This document shows, in pieces, positions 36,136 through 44,549 of a stretch of 64,000 bases of DNA. The position numbers and the translations under genes are program-made. Numbering within the stretch: position 1 is the stretch's first letter; the number at the start of each line of letters is the position of its first letter. The stretch is from CAYTBN01 sp964542165 (GTDB lineage: Bacteria > Myxococcota_A > UBA796 > UBA9615 > CAYRNR01), in NCBI GenBank assembly GCA_964542165.1, contig CAZITQ010000014.1:1-64000 (forward strand). Direction: 5' to 3'. A model generated the notes under the pieces. That model was not told the origin of the DNA, searched no databases, and saw nothing but the letters and a program-made list of their open reading frames with translations.

Positions 36136-37335
36136 GTGCATCGACCTCTACGTATCCTGATGCTGACCCCGAGGGTGCCGTACCCCCCGGTGGGGGGGGA
36201 CAGGTTGCGGCTGTACGAGATCTTCCGCGCCCTCTCCCGGCGCCATCGGCTGACCCTCGTGGCACTCGCGGAGCCGGGCGAGGACACCGTGGCCGCCCGC
36301 GAGGCGCTCGCCCGTCGGGCCGAATCGGTCCACATCTACCCCGTCCCGCGACTCGAGCGAATCGCCCGCTGCGCGGCGGGGCTGCTGGCCTCACGGCTGC
36401 CCCTGCAGGTGCATTATTTCAATTGCCGCACGCTGATGGGGGATCTCGCCGGGCTCGCGCTGGACGCCGACGTGGTCCTGGCGTCCCTGATCCGGACGGC
36501 GCCGTTCGCCCTGGCCAGCGGGCGCCCCACCGTGGTGGACGTGCAGGACAGCATCTCGCTGAACTACCGCCGGTCGCTGCCCATGGTGGACCGGCGCACG
36601 CGGGTCCTGTACCGGCTGGAGCTCCCGCGTCTGGAGCGCTACGAACGCGAGGTCGCCGAGGCCGCAGATGGGATCTCCCTGGTGAGCCCCGTGGATCTGG
36701 CGGACCTCAGCGTCCGCGCGAGGCCGCGCCGCGCCGTGCTCGCGGGCAATGGCGTGCGAGCGGACCACTTCTCACCGGATGATGGCGTCCCGCCCGCGGC
36801 GGACCGGATCGTCTTTCTGGGCAACCTGCGCACGGTGGCCAACCGGGACATGGCCGTGCGGCTCGCGGGAGAGATCCTCCCCGGCGTGAGGGAGCAGCGA
36901 CCCGGGGCCCAGCTCCACGTGGTCGGGGTCGAGGCCGGTCCCGCGGTTCGCAGGCTGGACGATGGGGACGCGGTACGCGTGATCGGATCGGTGGAGGATC
37001 CAGCCGAACCTCTGAGGGCCGCGTGGGTGACGGCCTGCCCCATGCGTCTCGGCGCCGGGGTGGCCAACAAGGTCCTCGAGTCCCTCTCCTGCGGGACGCC
37101 GGTGGTCCTGACGCCCATGGCGGCGGACGCGCTGGGCCTCGCGGACGGGGAAGGCGTCCGAATCGCCGAGGGCACCGATGGACTGACCCGGGCGCTGGTC
37201 GAGATCCTGACGGACGAGAACCTGCGGGCCGACCTCTCCCTGCGGGCCCGGGAGATCGCCCTGGAACGCTTCGACTGGGCCGACGCCCTCGCCCCCCTCG
37301 AACAGCTCCTGATCGAGGTCGCCGAGGGCGGCTGA
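36136..37335 (+). CDS. Glycosyltransferase, GT4 family
   Basis: 399 aa, GT-B fold. The N-terminal domain opens RILMLTPRVPYPPVGGDRLR, similar to glycosyltransferases associated with exosortase-type polysaccharide loci. The C-terminal nucleotide-sugar domain has IVFLGNLRTVANRDM and a CPMRLGAGVANKVLESLSCG motif containing the conserved Glu, followed by GTPVVLTPMAADAL. It transfers a sugar from a nucleotide donor to an unknown acceptor, probably for surface glycans. GTG 36136 is chosen because it starts just before the first strand; an ATG at 36160 is possible. No other glycan genes adjoin it. Confidence 0.8.
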   Translation: MHRPLRILMLTPRVPYPPVGGDRLRLYEIFRALSRRHRLTLVALAEPGEDTVAAREALARRAESVHIYPVPRLERIARCAAGLLASRLPLQVHYFNCRTLMGDLAGLALDADVVLASLIRTAPFALASGRPTVVDVQDSISLNYRRSLPMVDRRTRVLYRLELPRLERYEREVAEAADGISLVSPVDLADLSVRARPRRAVLAGNGVRADHFSPDDGVPPAADRIVFLGNLRTVANRDMAVRLAGEILPGVREQRPGAQLHVVGVEAGPAVRRLDDGDAVRVIGSVEDPAEPLRAAWVTACPMRLGAGVANKVLESLSCGTPVVLTPMAADALGLADGEGVRIAEGTDGLTRALVEILTDENLRADLSLRAREIALERFDWADALAPLEQLLIEVAEGG

Positions 37336-37338
37336 GCC

Positions 37339-37968
37339 CTATTCGGCCTTCTCGTCGGCCTCGGCCTCGGCCCCGGTCTCGGCCCCGGTCTCGGCCTCGC
37401 CCTCGGCCGCCGCAGCCTTCACCAGCTTCGCACCGTCGGCCCACAGCACGTACTTGACCTCGTCCTTGGCGTCGTCGCCGTGGTGATCGTGGTGCTCGTG
37501 ATCCTCGCCCTCGGCGGCGGCCTGCTTGTGCTTGGCGCACCCGGAGAAGGTCTTGATGGTGCCCTCGGCCACGACGTCACCGTCCTTCCAGCCCTCGGGG
37601 AACTGGAATACCTCGGTGTCCGACTTGACCATGAACTTGGCGTCCCCGTCGGCCAGGGTCAGCGAGCACCCGGAGCCGCAGCGGTGGACCGCGTTGCCCT
37701 GGATCCGAAGGGTCTTGCCCTCGAAGGGGGCGGGATCCGCCGCCAGGTCGGCGATGGCGGTCAGCTCGGTCCCTTCGGCCAGCTCGGCACCCACGGCGGC
37801 GGGCATCTCGGCCGGGGCCTCGTCGGCGGGATCGGCCGCCGCGTCGGCGGACTCGCCGGCCTCGGCGCCGGCGTCCGCGGCGTCGGTGGGGGCATCGGTG
37901 GTCTCGCAGGCGGCGAGCCAGGTGCCCAGCGCCAGGACGGACAGGATGAGGATCAGGTGCTTGCTCAT
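37339..37968 (-). CDS. His-rich lipoprotein with DUF4920/OB-fold-like domain
   Basis: 209 aa. Lipobox LAAC (Cys21). An Ala/Asp/Glu-rich linker to about residue 60 leads to an OB-like domain (KTLRIQGNAVHRCGSGCSLTL, KSDTEVFQFPEGW, VVAEGTI) resembling DUF4920, including the paired Cys in CGSGC. A His/Asp/Glu cluster HEHHDHHGDD (about 160) is a likely metal-binding site. The tail is an acidic Ala/Glu repeat. It may be a periplasmic metal-handling protein; the domain call is tentative. Its stop is 3 bases from that of the glycosyltransferase gene. Confidence 0.6.
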   Translation of the reverse strand: MSKHLILILSVLALGTWLAACETTDAPTDAADAGAEAGESADAAADPADEAPAEMPAAVGAELAEGTELTAIADLAADPAPFEGKTLRIQGNAVHRCGSGCSLTLADGDAKFMVKSDTEVFQFPEGWKDGDVVAEGTIKTFSGCAKHKQAAAEGEDHEHHDHHGDDAKDEVKYVLWADGAKLVKAAAAEGEAETGAETGAEAEADEKAE

Positions 37969-38065
37969 TGGTTCCTCCTCGCAAACGGGGGGATACTACT
38001 CCCACGGTCGGGCGGCGGGAAGTCCCCTGCGAAACCCGCTGCGCCGGCCGGGGAGGGAGAGGGAC

Positions 38066-39145
38066 GTGGTCCCTTCGCGCCGCAATCCGCTGCTGCTGTT
38101 CGAGCGATTTCCGGAGTTGGCCCGGAACGTACCTCGCTTCCCCCTCGTCCGCCGTCCGACCCCCGTCCGCCGGCTCGCGGCCATGGGGGAGGAGCTCTCG
38201 CTGCCCGAGCTGTGGCTCAAGGACGACAGCGGGGGGCCCCCGGTGGGGGGCAACAAGGCGCGCAAGCTCGAATTCCTGGTGGGAGAGGCGCTGCGCAAAC
38301 GCCGGCGGACCCTGGTCACCATGGGCTACCTGGGGACCAACCACGGCCTGGCCACCGCCCTGGCCGCCCGGGAGGCCGGGATGGACTCGGCGGTGGTGCT
38401 CATCGACGAGGTGGCCTCGGATCACGTGCGCGACACGTTGCTGCGCCTCCGGGGCGCCGGCGCGCGGATGTGGTACGCCCCCGGCGAGGTCCGCAGCGTC
38501 CCCAGGGTCGTCGCCGCCCTGGTCCGGGTCACGCTGCGGCGCTCGGCTCCCTACTGGATTCCACCGGGGGGCTCGTCGCCCCTGGGTACCCTCGGGTACG
38601 TGGAAGCGGGGCTGGAGCTGGCGGCCCAGATCGAGGCGGGGGAACTCCCCGCCCCCTCGGCGGTCTACCTTCCCCTGGGATCCGCGGGCACGTCGGCGGG
38701 TCTCACCCTGGGGTTGGCACTCGGCGGCGTGCGGACCCAGGTCCGGGCGGTGAGGGTGGTCGATCCCAAGATGGCGTCCGCGGCCAGGACCCTGCGGCTG
38801 TGCAAACGGGTGTGGAGGCTCCTGGGGGACCGGGGCAGGGTGGCCGATTCGCCGCCCGACCTGCACCTGGAGGCCGTGGGTGGATTCGAGGGACCCGGGT
38901 ACGGTACCGACACGCCGGAGGCCCTGGCCGCAGTGGCGCTGGCCCGGGAAGCCGAGGGCCTGGAGCTCGAGGTGACCTACACCGGCCGCACCCTCGCGGC
39001 CCTGTCCGCGGCGGCCCGGAGCGGCCGCCTCCACGGTCCCGTCCTGCTGTGGAACACCTTCCACGCGCGGGGGGAGCTACCCCCGGACACACCGGCGTGG
39101 ACGGCGCTCCCGCGGGCGCTCCAGGGCCCCTTCCGCGGCCCCTGA
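38066..39145 (+). CDS. PLP-dependent D-cysteine desulfhydrase/ACC deaminase-like enzyme
   Basis: 359 aa, fold-type II PLP enzyme. Seen: LWLKDDS, then GGNKARKLEFLVGEAL with the Schiff-base Lys (GNK.RKLE), TMGYLGTNHGLATALAA, and the phosphate-binding Gly/Ser loop PLGSAGTSAGLTLGL. The family includes D-cysteine desulfhydrase and 1-aminocyclopropane-1-carboxylate deaminase; the exact substrate cannot be read here. GTG 38066 follows GGGAGGGAGAGGGAC and precedes the conserved N-terminal helix. Stand-alone gene, divergent from the His-rich lipoprotein gene. Confidence 0.8.
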   Translation: MVPSRRNPLLLFERFPELARNVPRFPLVRRPTPVRRLAAMGEELSLPELWLKDDSGGPPVGGNKARKLEFLVGEALRKRRRTLVTMGYLGTNHGLATALAAREAGMDSAVVLIDEVASDHVRDTLLRLRGAGARMWYAPGEVRSVPRVVAALVRVTLRRSAPYWIPPGGSSPLGTLGYVEAGLELAAQIEAGELPAPSAVYLPLGSAGTSAGLTLGLALGGVRTQVRAVRVVDPKMASAARTLRLCKRVWRLLGDRGRVADSPPDLHLEAVGGFEGPGYGTDTPEALAAVALAREAEGLELEVTYTGRTLAALSAAARSGRLHGPVLLWNTFHARGELPPDTPAWTALPRALQGPFRGP

Positions 39146-39177
39146 GTCGGCACCTCGCGCGCCGCGCCCCCGCGCGG

Positions 39178-39186
39178 TGCTATGAT
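39178..39186 (+). promoter_or_regulatory. Extended -10 promoter candidate for the fusion protein gene
   Basis: TGC TATGAT (39178-39186) is a near-consensus extended -10, 72 bases upstream of the GTG at 39258. No -35 was recognised in the GC-rich sequence before it. Confidence 0.45.
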
Positions 39187-39257
39187 CGCCGCCACGACGG
39201 GGTGACAGCCGAGGTAGATGCCGGCCCCGAGCCGGCCGCGGACGAAGGGGAGCTGCC

Positions 39258-41267
39258 GTGTTCGTTCGAGTCCAGGAAGCCACGTCCCGGGCCGACCGGG
39301 AGGAGATCTACCGCTTCCGGTACCGTGTGTATGTCGAGGAGCTGAAGAAGCCGCTCCCGTTCGCCGATCACGAGCGCCGGATCTACACCGACGAGCTGGA
39401 CGACCAGGCCCGGATCCTGGTGGCCTACGACGAGAACGCCGGGACGATCGTGGGGACGGTACGGACGATGTTCGGGGCGGAGACCGCCTTCCCGCCCTCC
39501 CTGGTCGACAAGCTCAGCCTGGGCCCCTTGCTGGAGGAGCCAGGACCCGATCGAATCTGCCACTCCGGCATGTTCATGGTCGACCCGGCCTACCGCGGCC
39601 TGACCATCGCCTCGCAGCTCGTCGCCACCATGTACCGGATCGCGTACGAAGTCGGCGCACTGCTGGAGATCTGCATCTCCGAGCTGGCGCTGGTCCGACC
39701 CTACTACCAGATGGGCTACCGACCCTTTGCCCCTCCGTTCCGACCCTACGAGAGCGCGGGCCTCCGGGTTCCCCTGGCCTGGACGCTGCGTGACCGGGAC
39801 TACCTGCAGTCGGTGGGTAGCCCCTTCGCCGGATTCCTGGCCCCGGAGATGTCCGACAGCGGGGCGATGGCCGCGATCCTGGACCGCAGGTACGAGGATT
39901 TCCGCAGCCCGAAGGTGACCCCGCGCAAGCTCGGGGAGTTCTGGTCCGCCGTGGCCCATTCGAGCCCCGCGTTCCGACCGCCGTCGATCTTCGAGGGTGT
40001 GGACCGCGAGCGCATCGATCCCTACCTGGAGAACCTGCCGACGTTGCAGGTGCCTGCGGGGCAGCGGTTCTACACCCGGGGCGAGAACGAGAAGGGGATG
40101 GGGCTGCTGCTGTCGGGCAAGCTGGGTGTGACGCTGGACGACGGTCCGGATCCCTTCCTGTTCGCCGTGTTGACACCGGGGGAGCTGTTCGGCGAGATGG
40201 CCAACTTCCTCAGTTCGGGACGCTCCGCGAGCTTGCTGGCGCTGGAGGACTCCGAGGTCCTCCTGCTGCCCGACGGCCTGGTGGAGAAGCTCGAGCGCAA
40301 GGACCCCGAGGTGGGGCAGGCCGTCCGTCGCAACGTCACCGCACTGCTGGCCAGCCGCCTGGACGCCATGAACCACCGGGTCGTCGGCCTGAGCCGTGGC
40401 AACCCCGAGCGCGTGCGCCCGAGCCCCGTGCCACCGCCGGCGCCCCCGGTGGCGCGGGCGAAGATGGAGTCCTACTCCATCGCCACCCTCGAGGACTCGG
40501 AGGCCGAGCTGGATCGGCTGGAGCAGCAGGCCGCGGTTGGCCAGGAGATCGAGTCCGTGTGGTTCCGCCGCATCGGCTTCGAGGACTCCAGGACCTTCCT
40601 GGACATCGGCTCGGGGCCCGGCCTGACCAGCTTCCTGCTGGCCCGACTCTTCCCCCGCGCGCGAGTGCTCGGCGTGGAGCCCGAGGTTCGCCTGCGCGCC
40701 CGCGCCGTCGAGCGCTCCGAGGAGATGGGGCTGCAGGAGCGGGTGACCTTCATGGACGGCACCGGCGAGGCGCTCCCCCTGGAGGCCGACTCCGTGGACT
40801 TCGTCTACTGCCGCTTCTTGCTGCAGCACGTCTCGCGGCCCGTGGGCCTGCTCGAGGAGGCCTGCCGCGTGGTCCGACCGGGTGGGATCATCGGCGTGAT
40901 GGACGTGGACGACGGTGGCATCGTGGTCCACCCCGAACCGATGGGTTTCCAGGAGTTTCAGCGGCGGGTCTACGAGTCCCAGGCCACCCTGGGGGGCGAC
41001 CGCCGGGTGGGACGCAAGCTCGCCGCCCTCCTGGAGGAGGCGGGCTTCGAGGGGGCGAGGACCGACGTACTCAACATCTCCTCCCACGTCTTCCCGATCC
41101 AGCAGCTCGCCGACCTGGCCTTCAGCTTCAAGGCCCAGACGCTCCGGCGCGCCGGTCTGTGGGACGAGGCGGACGAGGAGCTCCTGGACGCGCTGCAGAA
41201 CCTGGCGGGTCGGCCGGACGCGTGGCTCTACGTGCCGGTGTTCCTGGCCCACGCCCGCAAACCCTGA
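39258..41267 (+). CDS. Three-domain fusion: GNAT N-acyltransferase, cyclic-nucleotide-binding domain, SAM methyltransferase
   Basis: 669 aa, unusual architecture. Residues about 1-190: GNAT domain of the N-acyl amino acid synthase/PEP-CTERM-associated acyltransferase kind (IYRFRYRVYVEELKKP, SGMFMVDPAYRGLTIASQLV). Residues about 250-375: CAP-type cyclic-nucleotide-binding domain with a well-kept phosphate cassette (FGEMANFLSSGRSAS, Glu313 and Arg322). Residues about 430-669: class I methyltransferase with FLDIGSGPG and acidic GVEP, then VRPGGIIGVMDVDD. A likely reading is a cNMP-controlled acyltransferase coupled to methylation of the same or a related product. GTG 39258 follows AAGGGGAG. The kinase gene follows 88 bases later. 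Confidence 0.85.
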   Translation: MFVRVQEATSRADREEIYRFRYRVYVEELKKPLPFADHERRIYTDELDDQARILVAYDENAGTIVGTVRTMFGAETAFPPSLVDKLSLGPLLEEPGPDRICHSGMFMVDPAYRGLTIASQLVATMYRIAYEVGALLEICISELALVRPYYQMGYRPFAPPFRPYESAGLRVPLAWTLRDRDYLQSVGSPFAGFLAPEMSDSGAMAAILDRRYEDFRSPKVTPRKLGEFWSAVAHSSPAFRPPSIFEGVDRERIDPYLENLPTLQVPAGQRFYTRGENEKGMGLLLSGKLGVTLDDGPDPFLFAVLTPGELFGEMANFLSSGRSASLLALEDSEVLLLPDGLVEKLERKDPEVGQAVRRNVTALLASRLDAMNHRVVGLSRGNPERVRPSPVPPPAPPVARAKMESYSIATLEDSEAELDRLEQQAAVGQEIESVWFRRIGFEDSRTFLDIGSGPGLTSFLLARLFPRARVLGVEPEVRLRARAVERSEEMGLQERVTFMDGTGEALPLEADSVDFVYCRFLLQHVSRPVGLLEEACRVVRPGGIIGVMDVDDGGIVVHPEPMGFQEFQRRVYESQATLGGDRRVGRKLAALLEEAGFEGARTDVLNISSHVFPIQQLADLAFSFKAQTLRRAGLWDEADEELLDALQNLAGRPDAWLYVPVFLAHARKP

Positions 41268-41289
41268 CGGGCTGCCGTGTTCCTCGCGG

Positions 41290-41298
41290 TGGTAGAAT
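41290..41298 (+). promoter_or_regulatory. Extended -10 promoter candidate for the Ser/Thr kinase gene
   Basis: TGG TAGAAT (41290-41298) lies between the fusion gene and the kinase gene, giving a transcription start near 41305. No clear -35. Confidence 0.4.
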
Positions 41299-41355
41299 CC
41301 CCCAACGCGCCTCCGCCCGAGGATGGGCGGGGCTGATGAGGGACACGTCGCGTCG

Positions 41356-43320
41356 ATGAAGCGTAGGGAACCGGGCTGGAAGCGTCTGACGGAGCGCGTC
41401 TTCGCGCCCTTCCTGCGGGTCCGCTCGGTGCAGGATCCCGAGGAGCTGTTCCGCGAGCGGCTCACCTTCGCCTGCGGTCTGGGCGCCATCCTGCTGCCCA
41501 GCTACTTCTGGCTGGACTGGTATGTCGCCCACGAACACCTGTCGGCGGGCATGATCTGGTCCTTCCTGGGCGCGAGGCTGCTGCTGGGGATCGGGCTCGG
41601 CGTCGTCACCCTGCTGCTCCACTTCCGGATCATCCCCTGGCGGCTCGTCTACGCCACCGACACCGTCGCGTTCACGCTGGCGGGGCTGGTGATCACCTAC
41701 ATCATCGCCGCGACCTGGGACCTGGCGCCGGACCTCTACATCGGCCTGGGGCAGCTGATGATGGTGCGCTGCGTGATCGTGCCGGGGGGCATGCGGCGTG
41801 CCCTCCCCACCTGTATCGGGCTCGCCGCCGCCCTGCCCGTGGGGCTCGCCCTCTACTCGCTGTATGCCCTGGGAGATCTCTCGATGGTCACGGGCGACAA
41901 CCTGGCGCGGGTCAGGCTGGCGGTCTCGGGGCTCGGTGGCTTCCTGGTGGTGGGCGTGTTCGGCTCGGCGATCTACCACCTGATGATGGGGAGGGAGATC
42001 AAGGCGCTGCACTTCGATCGATACCGGATCGAATCGGTGATCGCGCGCGGGGGGATGGGCATCGTCTACCGGGTCCGGGACCGGGAGCTGAACCGGGACG
42101 CAGCGATGAAGGTGATCGCCGCCGAGAAGATCACCGACATGGCGCTGGTGCGCAATCTCTTCCTGACCGAGGCCCGCCGAACCAGCCAGCTGGAGGACCC
42201 CAACATCATCCAGGTCTACGACCTGGGCGAGAACGTCACCGGCGATCTGTTCTACGTGATGGAGTACCTGCGCGGCCTGGACATCCAGAGCATGGTCAAA
42301 GAGGAGTTGCGGCAAAAGGGCCGTCCCCTGTCCCCCGCCCGCGTGATTCACCTGATGCGCCAGGCCTGCACCGCCCTCGGTGGCGCGCACAAACAGGGGT
42401 TGATCCACCGGGACATCAAGCCCGCGAACCTCTTCGTCACCCAGAGAGAGGGCCAACCCGATTTCCTGAAGGTGCTGGACTTCGGCCTGGTGAAGGTCCT
42501 CCCCTCCTGGTCCCCCAACGCGTCCGAGGTGGTCCGCCAGCTCGAGGGCATGGACGAGGCCCCCGAACTCCAGCAGAAGGTCAAGCAGATCGAGGAGAGC
42601 ATCGCCGACGGCGTGTTCCACGGGACGGTGGGGTATGCCGCACCCGAGCAGGTGCTGGGCGAGCCGGCGAGCGCGGCGGAGGATGTCTACGCCCTCGGCG
42701 GGGTGATGTACTACATGTTGACCGGTCGGTGGCCGTTCTACAGTGACTCCGAGGACCGCCTGGTGGTGATGAAATTCACCTCGAGACCCAGACGTCCCTC
42801 CGAGGTCCGAGAAGGCGTGACCGTCCCCCCCGATCTGGAGGGGATCATCATGCGCTGCCTCGAGACCGCGTCCGAGGATCGGTACGCGTCCATGGACGCG
42901 CTCCGGGAGGCCCTGGAGAGCTGCATCGACGCCAACGAGTGGACGGAAGAGGAGGCCGACGTCTTCTGGGCTACCGCCACCATCGAACGGGAGCGCGACT
43001 TCCGGTTCACCGAGACCTTCGAGGCCTTCGTTGACGACGACTCCATGGCGAGCGCGTTCCCCGACACCGCACCACCGGTGGGGAGCTCACCGCCGGCCGA
43101 GCCCACCGGCCAGCTGCAACGCCCACGTCCGGACGAGGCCATCCAGATGCCCCCCGAGGACTCCCTCCTCTCCCAGACCGGGGACCTGGACGACTCCGAC
43201 AGCCTGGAGGACGTGGGAAGCCTCGAGGATATGGACCCCGCGCGCGGCACCGACATCGCCCAGGATCTGGACGAGGAGGGTACCTCGCGCCCCCCCTGGC
43301 GGGATCCCGACGACGACTGA
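41356..43320 (+). CDS. Membrane-anchored Ser/Thr protein kinase
   Basis: 654 aa. Residues about 35-210 form roughly six membrane helices with no known sensor motif. The Hanks-type kinase domain (about 225-505) has the glycine loop IARGGMGIVYRV, AMKVI Lys (about 252), HRDIKPANLF, DFG (about 376-378) and APE (about 429-431), so it should be active. The DFG-to-APE segment is about 55 residues, long for the family, with a charged helical insert (ELQQKVKQIEES). The C-terminal 100 residues are acidic and disordered. The start is uncertain: ATG 41356 (GAGGGA upstream) or ATG 41323 (GAGG directly abutting). Confidence 0.85.
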   Translation: MKRREPGWKRLTERVFAPFLRVRSVQDPEELFRERLTFACGLGAILLPSYFWLDWYVAHEHLSAGMIWSFLGARLLLGIGLGVVTLLLHFRIIPWRLVYATDTVAFTLAGLVITYIIAATWDLAPDLYIGLGQLMMVRCVIVPGGMRRALPTCIGLAAALPVGLALYSLYALGDLSMVTGDNLARVRLAVSGLGGFLVVGVFGSAIYHLMMGREIKALHFDRYRIESVIARGGMGIVYRVRDRELNRDAAMKVIAAEKITDMALVRNLFLTEARRTSQLEDPNIIQVYDLGENVTGDLFYVMEYLRGLDIQSMVKEELRQKGRPLSPARVIHLMRQACTALGGAHKQGLIHRDIKPANLFVTQREGQPDFLKVLDFGLVKVLPSWSPNASEVVRQLEGMDEAPELQQKVKQIEESIADGVFHGTVGYAAPEQVLGEPASAAEDVYALGGVMYYMLTGRWPFYSDSEDRLVVMKFTSRPRRPSEVREGVTVPPDLEGIIMRCLETASEDRYASMDALREALESCIDANEWTEEEADVFWATATIERERDFRFTETFEAFVDDDSMASAFPDTAPPVGSSPPAEPTGQLQRPRPDEAIQMPPEDSLLSQTGDLDDSDSLEDVGSLEDMDPARGTDIAQDLDEEGTSRPPWRDPDDD

Positions 43321-43358
43321 TTCGACAGCGCGGGAATGGATCGCGGCCCCGGGAGGGA

Positions 43359-44549
43359 TCAGGGCACCGAAACCCCGGGCGGAATCTGGATCCAGCCCAG
43401 CGGATCGATGGGCTGCCCCTCGTGGCGGATCTCGAAGTGCAGGTAGGCCCCCCGCATGGAGCCGGTCTCACCCACCGTGCCGATGACCTGGCCGGTGGTG
43501 ACCATCTCTCCGGTCTCCACCGCGAAACCCTGGAGATGGGCGTAGACGGTGAAGTAACTGTCGCCGTGATCGAGGATGACCACGTTGCCGAAGCCGCGGA
43601 TCCACTCGGCCCGGCGCACCTGACCGGCGAACACCCCCCGCACCTCCTCCCCCTCGGAGGCGTCGATGTCGATCCCGCGTCGGAAGGCGCGGTCGGTGGT
43701 GCCCTCGACGGCGTGCCAGCCGAAGCTCCCGGACACGTCCCCCACCGCGGGCATCAGCAGGCGCCCCTTCTGGCGTCCGAATCCCACCGACGGTACCCGG
43801 CCGGGGTCGGGCGTTCCACCGCCGGCCGGTTCTGCCGCCGGGGTCGTCGAGGTCGGGCCCGCCTCCGTCAGGCCCTGGGTCACCTGGGCCATCGCTCCCT
43901 CGGCCCGGTCCGCCTCGGCGGCAGCCACGGCTGCCGACCGGCGCTCGGACTGGACCCGCCGCAGCAGGTCACCTCGCCGGGTGCGCAGGGTCCGCTGCTC
44001 CTCCTGCATCTGCTGGCGTTCGGTGATCCGCGAACGCAGGGTCTGCCACTCGGTCTCGCGCTCCCCCCGCAGGCCCTGGGTCGAATCCACCTGGGACCGC
44101 AGGTCCGCGAGGGCCTCGTCGTCCAGGCGCAGCACGAACGCCAGGTAGCGCGATCCCATCAGCAGGTCCCGCAGGTCCTGGGCCGAGAACAGCAGCTGCA
44201 GGAAGCTGCGCTCGCTGTTCATGTACAGGGCCCGCACCCGGTAACGCACGGCGAGTTGCCGCCGCTCGAGCTCGGCCTCCTGCTTCTCCAGCTCCTTGTC
44301 CAGGTCCGAGAGGTGGCTCTCCAGCTCCCGCTCCTGGATGTGGAGGGCCTGCAGCTCGGTGTGGACCACCATCAGCCGGGTCTCGATCTGTTCCAGCTCG
44401 TCCAGCAACAGCTGCTCCCGAGCGGTCAGCTCCAGGACGCGCGCGGCGGCGATGGCGCCGTCCTTGGACGCGTCCTGGCCCCGGGACACCAGGGGGATCA
44501 GCAGCAGGAGGCCCAGGGTGACGGCGCGCATCGACGAGCGCCGGTTCAT
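43359..44549 (-). CDS. EnvC-like amidase activator (coiled coil plus degenerate LytM/M23 domain)
   Basis: 396 aa. Signal peptide, a long coiled coil (about 35-250, ELEQIETRLMVVHTELQAL onward), Pro/Thr linker, then a LytM/M23 domain (about 290-396). Two active-site His are missing: the zinc ligand of HxGxD is Arg (FRRGIDID) and the catalytic His of HLH is Tyr (AYLHFEI). Like E. coli EnvC it should therefore not cut peptidoglycan but activate amidases. The ATG overlaps the ftsX stop (ATGA). The FtsEX-EnvC pairing fits the known ATP-driven control of septal peptidoglycan splitting. Confidence 0.82.
   Translation of the reverse strand: MNRRSSMRAVTLGLLLLIPLVSRGQDASKDGAIAAARVLELTAREQLLLDELEQIETRLMVVHTELQALHIQERELESHLSDLDKELEKQEAELERRQLAVRYRVRALYMNSERSFLQLLFSAQDLRDLLMGSRYLAFVLRLDDEALADLRSQVDSTQGLRGERETEWQTLRSRITERQQMQEEQRTLRTRRGDLLRRVQSERRSAAVAAAEADRAEGAMAQVTQGLTEAGPTSTTPAAEPAGGGTPDPGRVPSVGFGRQKGRLLMPAVGDVSGSFGWHAVEGTTDRAFRRGIDIDASEGEEVRGVFAGQVRRAEWIRGFGNVVILDHGDSYFTVYAHLQGFAVETGEMVTTGQVIGTVGETGSMRGAYLHFEIRHEGQPIDPLGWIQIPPGVSVP

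Noticed and set aside
39258..39830. GNAT domain considered as a LuxI-type acyl-homoserine-lactone synthase
   Set aside because: The sequence is nearer the general N-acyl synthase/PEP-CTERM-associated group, and no LuxR-type receptor is nearby, so quorum sensing is not claimed.
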